Shown: positions 57,670-64,000 of the stretch, one piece after another
Layout of the letters: each line of letters begins with the position of its first letter
How positions within the stretch are numbered: position 1 is the first letter of the stretch
Assembly (NCBI GenBank): GCA_026874595.1
Contig: CM049306.1
Location: forward strand, 99,317,642-99,381,641
Source of the DNA: Sipunculus nudus
Lineage: Eukaryota; Annelida; Sipuncula; Golfingiida; Sipunculidae
Reading direction: 5' to 3'
DNA: 64,000 nt
Translations under genes and position numbers: made by a program
Notes under the pieces: generated by a model
Databases searched by the model: none
Told to the model about the DNA's origin: nothing
The model's input: only the letters and a program-made list of their open reading frames with translations

Positions 57670-60600
57670 GAACTCTTAAACGGCGACAGGGTAAAACCGC
57701 TGCGTAAGTGTACAGGGATAATTATTAAAGCCATTAATCTTATTTTAAAATAGTAAATACTAATTCCTGTGGGAGACTGGTTCACAAGGCCCTGGTATTA
57801 TACTAGTGGACGAGCCCTGTATTTAAGCCATCTCGAAATAGTTCATGTAGTTTTGGTTCCAGGAAAACCATATAAAACAAGTTCTCATTGGCATCTTTGG
57901 AATTTTTTTAGTTTAACTGGAGAGACTGAAAATAAATTTGTGAAATATTTAAGTTTATATTAATAATAAAGTAAATAAACAGAAAAGATATAAACTTAAG
58001 ATAAAAATGTTTTTAGTCGTCAAAAAATATTCATATTGCTTGTAGTCGAAACTATCCTCATTCACTAGTATTAAAGTAACCTTTAAGTGAAAATTTCGAA
58101 TTGGGGAAAGATTTACCGACTGCAGTGTGCTCAGCTGATGTCTAATTGTTCTGTCGGGCAGAGCTGACTTGTGATCCAGCCGTCAAGTTGGTGAAAAGTG
58201 ACACATTTCTTTTGGCTTAGAATCGTGTATTTCGTGCGCCTACGTACCAAATACAAAATTGTTTTCAGGATCCTTACACACTACAGAATCTAGAGCTCCA
58301 GAATGTTGGCGGAGGCATCTATGTGGTCTTTGAGTGCTCTTTAGGCTTGCTTATAATGAGGCTTTACGCTAACATTACAATGAACAGAATCACACTGGTG
58401 GTGATTGCGAGGATAAAAAGAAACCAGGATGGTTTTGCGTTGGTTTTGCAAAAGAGTCAAAGGCTTCTTCAGTTCGAGTGGAGCCCTGGTACAAACCCAA
58501 GGGCGACTTTATAAATGCATGATGTGTTACACTTACAATGACATTTAAAAACAACATTAAGACTTTCTAATTAATATTTCAAAGATCCCATCTGCTTTTT
58601 TGCCGCCCATGGACCTAAGCAAAGTGCGCCAATGGCTAATCAGCATTAGCCCCCGACTAATGAAACTCTTCCGAGGAAAAATTTCTTTTGTGTATGAATA
58701 CGTCCTGCAGGTAATCGATACATGTATTATATATCCCCCCATATAATCAGTATGGCTGGAATTCCATTCGTGAAGAATAGACAAAAGAAAACTGTTATTT
58801 CTGTGTCAAATGATTATAATAATCAATCATGTATTTGTAGGAAATTATTTACTTTATGGTTGTATAAATGGAAACTACAAGGAAGTTGTATAAAAACAGT
58901 TCATACCCAATGTTATCAATGTATTATGTAGGTTAAGTATGGCCTTTGGATGATTTTTCCGCAATAAGACAGAGTGGAAAAATTTGAACAAAATGTCTGG
59001 CATTATGGAACGATTGCTAAGTATTTTGGTAGTAGGTTTTTCAGAAGCCATCCTGAATCTGGTAGGAGAATTTATACACTATTACAAGTAATACAGTCAT
59101 GTGTACGTTGTGAGAAATGGTTGGGTGAGATTGGTGATATGGTACGGCCATCGTGTTTAATTAATAACGGTGGGTCTGTCATGTTCTTTTGCAGTACTCG
59201 AATGATATTTTATGTCACATCTCGACTTGTATTTCGTACCTTTGTTATCATCAGCTCTAGCACTGGAGAACATGACCGGTCTGACTTTGTTGACTTAGCT
59301 ATTAATCCAGCTTTTGGAAGACTATAGTGAGTTTATATTGACAACTTTATTTCTTTAATCAGGCTACCATGTCATTATGATATTATCATACATTGCCATT
59401 CTATATCAGGGTATTATCGACATTTGTCTCTAATAAGACTTATGTACATCACATAAACGTTACATATATGACTTAACAACATATATACTAGCGATACATC
59501 TTATTATTATAATTGTATTATTCACTTCATAACTGTTATTTGTTATATTTGGTAAAAATCCGTATAGATTGTTCTCTCTTTGTTAATAGGAAGAAAAAAT
59601 AAAGAATTACTGAATAAAAAACTGATCAGATTCAACCAAACTGGTTCTTTTTGTCGTACGTTTGTTAGCATACGTAAGAATAATTAACAAACGGCCACTG
59701 GTTTTCCTGTTATATTTTTTTTCAAGTTCGCTAGGTACGAGCTTATTTTCTGCTAATGTTAACCTCTACAATTGTCTCCGTCCATTGGAAATTGAACTCA
59801 TTAGCTTTGAACACAATTGGACGGATAGACATTAAGCGAAGAAAAAATTAAAAAGACTCCATTGATTATCAATTATGCGGATGGTCTATGAGCGGGTGTC
59901 TTTTGATGTGTTTCATTCGGATATTGATAATTGCCAACACATTGAATCTAACTACTTCAGAAAGTCAATTGCATTGTGTTTAATACAGTGGAAGAGTCTT
60001 TGGAGGCTCTTTATTAGGTAACAAGTTGTATGACAGCCTTAGGTAAATTATTCTTATACAAATTCATTATCTAAACCTTCAGAAAAAAATAACCAAATAC
60101 ATAAACGACGAAACGCCTGGTGCATGTTATCAAGGCTCAACTCACTAAATATTGCACATTTAAACTCATTGACGTATATTGATACTAATATTTAAGTTAT
60201 TTATATTTTCTTTTTGGTATTTGTAGTTTCAAATTTCAATAAAAATAAAAAAATATCAAAATATTTACATATGTATAGTTTGCTAGTGATCTCGTGTCAA
60301 AGCCAGAAAGTCCAAATCCAATGAACATCAGGTAATTCCGAGTAAAAATCTTTGCCTATATTGTTTTTTACCCTAGATTTTGATGTATATTTTGAAGATA
60401 CATTTTGTAACGTTTGAAATTTTGTGACGTTTTATATTTTGTATATTTTACGTCCTCATGCACGTGTTCATGTGGTCCACAAAACGATAAATATTGTCAA
60501 AGCAAATTCCCATCCTCAGCACCCGGTTCCAAATTGCCCTTCATTTACTGACCTCCAGGCACTTTATCCAAATTTATATTCATATGTACGTGCAAATGAA

Positions 60601-60772
60601 AGATCATTTATTTGGTTGTAGTATATTTCTCATCATCAAACAAGAAGGAATCAACAACCTGTATTGAGATTGATTCTAACACGCATGCAAAGGAATAGAT
60701 ATGACTGTTTCGATTGGAGCAGCTGGATTCTTTATCTTTATCTGTCATGTTTCATAATGCAATGGATAATTC

Positions 60773-60775
<3 letters not shown>
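57670..60775. other. Stretch without a recognisable gene
   Basis: The longest frame, 58974-59327 (plus, 117 codons, from ATG), has no family motif, and I do not count it as a gene. Nothing else supported. Confidence 0.5.
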
Positions 60776-60807
<32 letters not shown>

Positions 60808-60809
60808 TT

Positions 60810-60862
<53 letters not shown>

Positions 60863-60958
60863 CAGAGAGAGAGATAAGATGAAGTCTATATATATGTATA
60901 TAGTAATATTATTATTATTATTATTATTAATATTATTATTATATTATTATTATTGTTA
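60776..60958. repeat. Compound microsatellite (TA)n-(GA)n-(GACA)n-(ATT)n
   Basis: TA 60776-60803, GA about 60811-60834, GACA about 60832-60862, then interrupted ATT from about 60903. It lies about 0.5 kb beyond the 3' end of the receptor gene. Confidence 0.95.
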
Positions 60959-60959
60959 T

Positions 60960-61477
60960 ATACTTTCATACAAATACACACACAAACGTATGGACACAAA
61001 ACATGAGAAAGATTAATATTAACTTAATCTTTAATTAAATTAATATTTTTTCTCCATTTCATCCTAATCCACAACACCAGAAAACTAACTGAAACGTGAC
61101 GCACCTGTTTTGCTAGAAAAACTCTAGAATAATTACAAAATATCAAAATAATCTGTACAGCCCGATGATGATCAACACAGTTTCAATCAACTTAACAATC
61201 ACATAATAACATTTCACAACAAATTACAAAGTCAAATAAGAGTGTCAAATAACAATAAGATTACAATAAAAAAAACTACTTTTTTAATATAAAACATTAT
61301 GTTTGATGATTTATACAACACAATATCTGTCTATATTGGTCCTCATCAGTTATCAATGTACATCATGACAATGAAACAACAACCATACTGTCTTCTTTTT
61401 TTTAGCATGCGTCGTGATAGCTTCAGATTTCCAGAGTGTTAAAACTTAAGAACTCGTAAGATAATCGGCTGACAGTC
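60960..61477. other. AT-rich 3' flank of the receptor gene
   Basis: Probably 3' UTR and downstream DNA of the minus-strand receptor. I see no gene here. Confidence 0.45.
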
Positions 61478-62506
61478 CTACTCTGTAGTGTTATTTGTGT
61501 CTGGGGCCACGGCTGATTGGTCAAATAAGTTGGGACAGCAATTCCTGAAGACAGCGAACGCCGCGTATCGAAAGTTCTTATTGGTTCCCATATATATTAT
61601 GGGATTCCAGAAGCTGTTACTGACTGCTAAGACGTAGATCAGTATCTCAAGCCACTCGGGGACGTTTTCAAGTGATCCAAGGGCAGCTTTGACGATATGT
61701 TCAATGGTGAAAGGTAGCCATGCTATGTAAAAAGCGAGGACGATTATCAAAAGTGTCATGGCTGCTCTCCGGTTCCGCTTAAACCCCTCATTGGTCGGGT
61801 CGTTGGCGATGGCGACATCGGCGATTTGCTGGGCATGCCGCTTACTGATTCCCCAGATTTTTAAATACACCGCGGTCATAATTGTTGAAGATGGGATGAA
61901 TATCACCGCATTATATAATATCCACTGAACGGGGAATTTTGCCACATCAAAGTAGCAAGCGAGTTCTTCATCGTTGAATTTGAATCCTCCCACACCAAAC
62001 AATGGAATAAGCCAGAGCACTATGCTCAGAGACCAAATGCAGCACAACACAATGACACAACGTTTTTGAGTCACTATTTCGTTGAATTTTAACGGGTATA
62101 CAATAGCTGTAAAACGGTCAAGGCTCAGAGCTACCAGTGTATACACGGAGACCACCCAAGTGACGGAGTTCATGAACCCGATGAAATCGCACTCGCGTGG
62201 ATCAATCTCATCCGAAAATAAGTATTGTAATAGCGGGATGGCCGTTGTCAAGCCCACTCCAGTGTCAGCACTCGCCAAAGAAATCATCAAATAGCCAGTT
62301 GTGTTCCGTAATCTTTGTGAGCGAAGAATAATGCCAATGGTTATTAAATTGCCGCCTATTATAAGTATGGATATAATGCCAAGAATGCTGAACAGGGCGG
62401 CATTATATTCAATATGCAAGGTCCCACTGGTAGTTGTGTTAATTGCCATGATTAAACAAAAGCTGTCTTCACCAATACACTCTGAAAGTCTCAGTTCAGT
62501 ATTCAA
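61478..62506 (-). CDS. Rhodopsin-class (class A) G-protein-coupled receptor, orphan
   Basis: An intact 342-residue, single-exon seven-helix receptor. Landmarks are N53 (1.50), D81 (2.50) in LASAD, C106 (3.25) pairing with C184 in loop 2, D130-R131-F132 in place of DRY, W158 (4.50), P205 (5.50), W263-x-P265 (6.48/6.50) in AFYIAWLPF, N301-P302-x2-Y305 (7.49-7.53), and palmitoylation cysteines C323-C324. Helices span roughly 36-61, 71-95, 106-132, 150-170, 193-217, 247-270 and 285-305. N23 is a glycosylation site. The layout resembles amine/adenosine/melatonin-type receptors, but position 3.32 is Asn113, not the Asp that binds amines, so an amine ligand is doubtful. It acts in the plasma membrane through G proteins. 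A second ATG at codon 20 (62447-62449) is an equally possible start, giving 323 residues; a cleaved signal peptide is not evident. Ligand unknown. Confidence 0.93.
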   Translation of the reverse strand: MNTELRLSECIGEDSFCLIMAINTTTSGTLHIEYNAALFSILGIISILIIGGNLITIGIILRSQRLRNTTGYLMISLASADTGVGLTTAIPLLQYLFSDEIDPRECDFIGFMNSVTWVVSVYTLVALSLDRFTAIVYPLKFNEIVTQKRCVIVLCCIWSLSIVLWLIPLFGVGGFKFNDEELACYFDVAKFPVQWILYNAVIFIPSSTIMTAVYLKIWGISKRHAQQIADVAIANDPTNEGFKRNRRAAMTLLIIVLAFYIAWLPFTIEHIVKAALGSLENVPEWLEILIYVLAVSNSFWNPIIYMGTNKNFRYAAFAVFRNCCPNLFDQSAVAPDTNNTTE

Positions 62507-63642
62507 TCCGTCAACGACACGTCACGACCTAATGTGGTTATATACAATGTGTAATCATACCGTCCTAGTCTTAAATGCAGCAATGACCTTTGGAGTCCAC
62601 AATGAGTTGAATGGAATCAGAAGGGGCGGTGAAAACTCTTATCTGTCCCTGTATTTCAAGCTGGAATATGCTTAGTACGAATGTGTCAGCTCAGTTAGCG
62701 ACGAAATAAAAATCTACACCCGTAATGGTCTCTCTATACTAACCTTTAAATGAGCAGACAGCTAACTCAACAAAACATCCTCAGGCCCAAACGAGATGCG
62801 GTCTGGACCAGAAGGTGTATCCATCAATTTTAGGCCCGAGTCTTTTAATCCCGGAACATTCATTCCAGCCTCCTATACCTATGACGGCTTGGTGAGGCTC
62901 TCAGGTCTATTGTAGAGAAGCTCCTGCGCGGGTCGTCGTTAACTTGATCCTGAGTTATAATTAAACCTCTTGTGTGACGGAGACATAAAGGGTGTCACAT
63001 TTGTCCTCTTCACCCAATGCTTCCAATCGTGTGACGTGGCGTCGGTGATGTAATTAAATAAAACAATACCAACCCAAGATGAGGAAGTTCACCTTACTTT
63101 ATCGAACCGTTCTCTGCTCTTCCGTTTTCGATCACCTGTAAAGGAAACTTTAAATATAATCAATGAACAATAAAAGATGTCAAGAAATATCAATTACAAG
63201 TCCTTTAAGAATTATGCGAACCTGTGCAATGGGATATACATTAGGTATAATGCTTCCAATATAACATACTTGATTATTATTTGAAAAGTACTTCGATTAC
63301 TTTTCAGTACATGTGTGACATGTATATGTACAATGCAAGTACTTAATATTTTAGACCTGAGTACAAGCATCAATTACATCAACGTCACTTCTTCATACAC
63401 AAACTGTGCAAAAATGATAGCAGGTGGCGACACCGATCTTGTGTATGAAAAAGCCATCATGGCATGAACAGGCCAAAATGTTAGGCTGGTAAATCAAACT
63501 TCTTGGTCAAGTGCACTCGGATATCCAAGCTAAACTTAGGAAGACAGTTGTACCCCAAGTGAACCGAAACTTAAGTGCAGGCGCAGCTACTGCTCTGAGT
63601 GAACCATTGACCTCTACCTGGCTGCATTGTCTGAATTCCTGA
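62507..63642. other. Upstream region of the receptor gene
   Basis: Should contain its promoter, but I see no clear TATA or other core element that I would place. No other gene. Confidence 0.45.
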
Positions 63643-63791
63643 CCTGTTGTCTAATCTGATACAGTTGGCCGTCTGCCAAAGCTATTAATTGATGTAGACT
63701 GAAACCTGGCCTGTTTCCAAGTCTAAAATAGTTTGCAGTCTGCCAAGCTATTTATAGATACAGGCACAATCTTGGCATGTTGCAAATTCTG
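63643..63791. repeat. Diverged ~64-bp tandem repeat, about 2.3 copies
   Basis: Units start near 63643, 63705 and 63771; the shared core is GTCTGCCAA-GCTATT-AT-GAT. The third is truncated. Confidence 0.65.
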
Positions 63792-64000
63792 TTTATACAC
63801 TCTGAAAGACTTTGCTTACAATGCATATTTTTTTCAAGCTGCATATTCATAAGATTTTTTTTATCAAAATGTTTAGAAGAATAAAAGATGCCTTTTGGAG
63901 CCAAAATCAGAATACATATATATTTTATTCATTGATTTATCTTACACAAAAGCTAGATATGGACTCCAATTAATTATGTTGCCTATACAGCTCTGCTCAT

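Noticed and set aside
57544-57753. Coding frame over the palindrome
   Set aside because: It overlaps inverted-repeat DNA and an opposing frame at 57534-57785, and neither has motifs.
58974-59327. 117-residue ORF as a gene
   Set aside because: It has an ATG but no recognisable domain and no sign of selection. In a 64-kb AT-rich window a frame of this length can occur by chance.

Overview
The window looks like intron-rich, AT-rich nuclear DNA of a marine invertebrate, most likely a bivalve mollusc. The reasons are the many (TA)n and (TC)n microsatellites, the wealth of small terminal-inverted-repeat (TIR) DNA elements, a tRNA-derived SINE, and a dispersed repeat starting with an AGCTCAGCTGAC hairpin followed by a GTCC-rich tract, a style I associate with mollusc genomes. 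The species is inference. There are no operons, CRISPR arrays or bacterial-style genes. Nearly everything recognisable is mobile DNA. The one clearly intact gene is a single-exon rhodopsin-class receptor at 61478-62506 (minus).

Region by region. 1-10.7 kb: a pogo/Tigger-type transposase relic (2649-3236), a hAT transposase relic (4230-6675) split by a dispersed repeat, a 28-bp minisatellite (6767-6936) and a SINE (8488-8595). 10.7-16.6 kb: two diverged copies of one block carrying splice-consistent candidate exons; the second is interrupted by a 1,084-bp Tigger-like MITE with exact TIRs and a TA duplication. 16.6-24.2 kb: short tandem repeats, a near-perfect 395-bp tandem duplication that breaks inside the TIR of a 1.29-kb MITE whose ends are arrays of a ~20-bp repeat, and two nested hAT-like non-autonomous elements.

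24.2-36.6 kb: a giant inverted repeat. Two ~5.67-kb copies of an unidentified TIR element (CACTGTTAAAA termini) lie in opposite orientation, 638 bp apart, inside a single hAT-like MITE. Each copy has a CRE-containing GC-richer outer end, a chain of exon-like segments with splice signals, and an inner array of CGTAAAATAACGG-type motifs. The family is unknown to me and is the best candidate for something undescribed.

36.6-49 kb: dispersed repeats, mainly a ~4.1-kb element (42127-46211) containing diverged ~682-bp units, plus a long (TC)n tract. 49.07-56.52 kb: a ~7.45-kb TIR-bounded element carrying one long, frameshifted gene: N-terminal Cys/His-rich part, a large conserved central part, an XPG/FEN-like nuclease (PIN-like) domain and a C-terminal CXC-type cysteine-rich motif. 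56.5-61.4 kb: mostly blank, with a 234-bp imperfect palindrome and a compound microsatellite. 61.5-64 kb: the receptor gene and its upstream DNA.

The parts do not form a shared pathway. The layout is a record of successive, nested transposition around one receptor gene.
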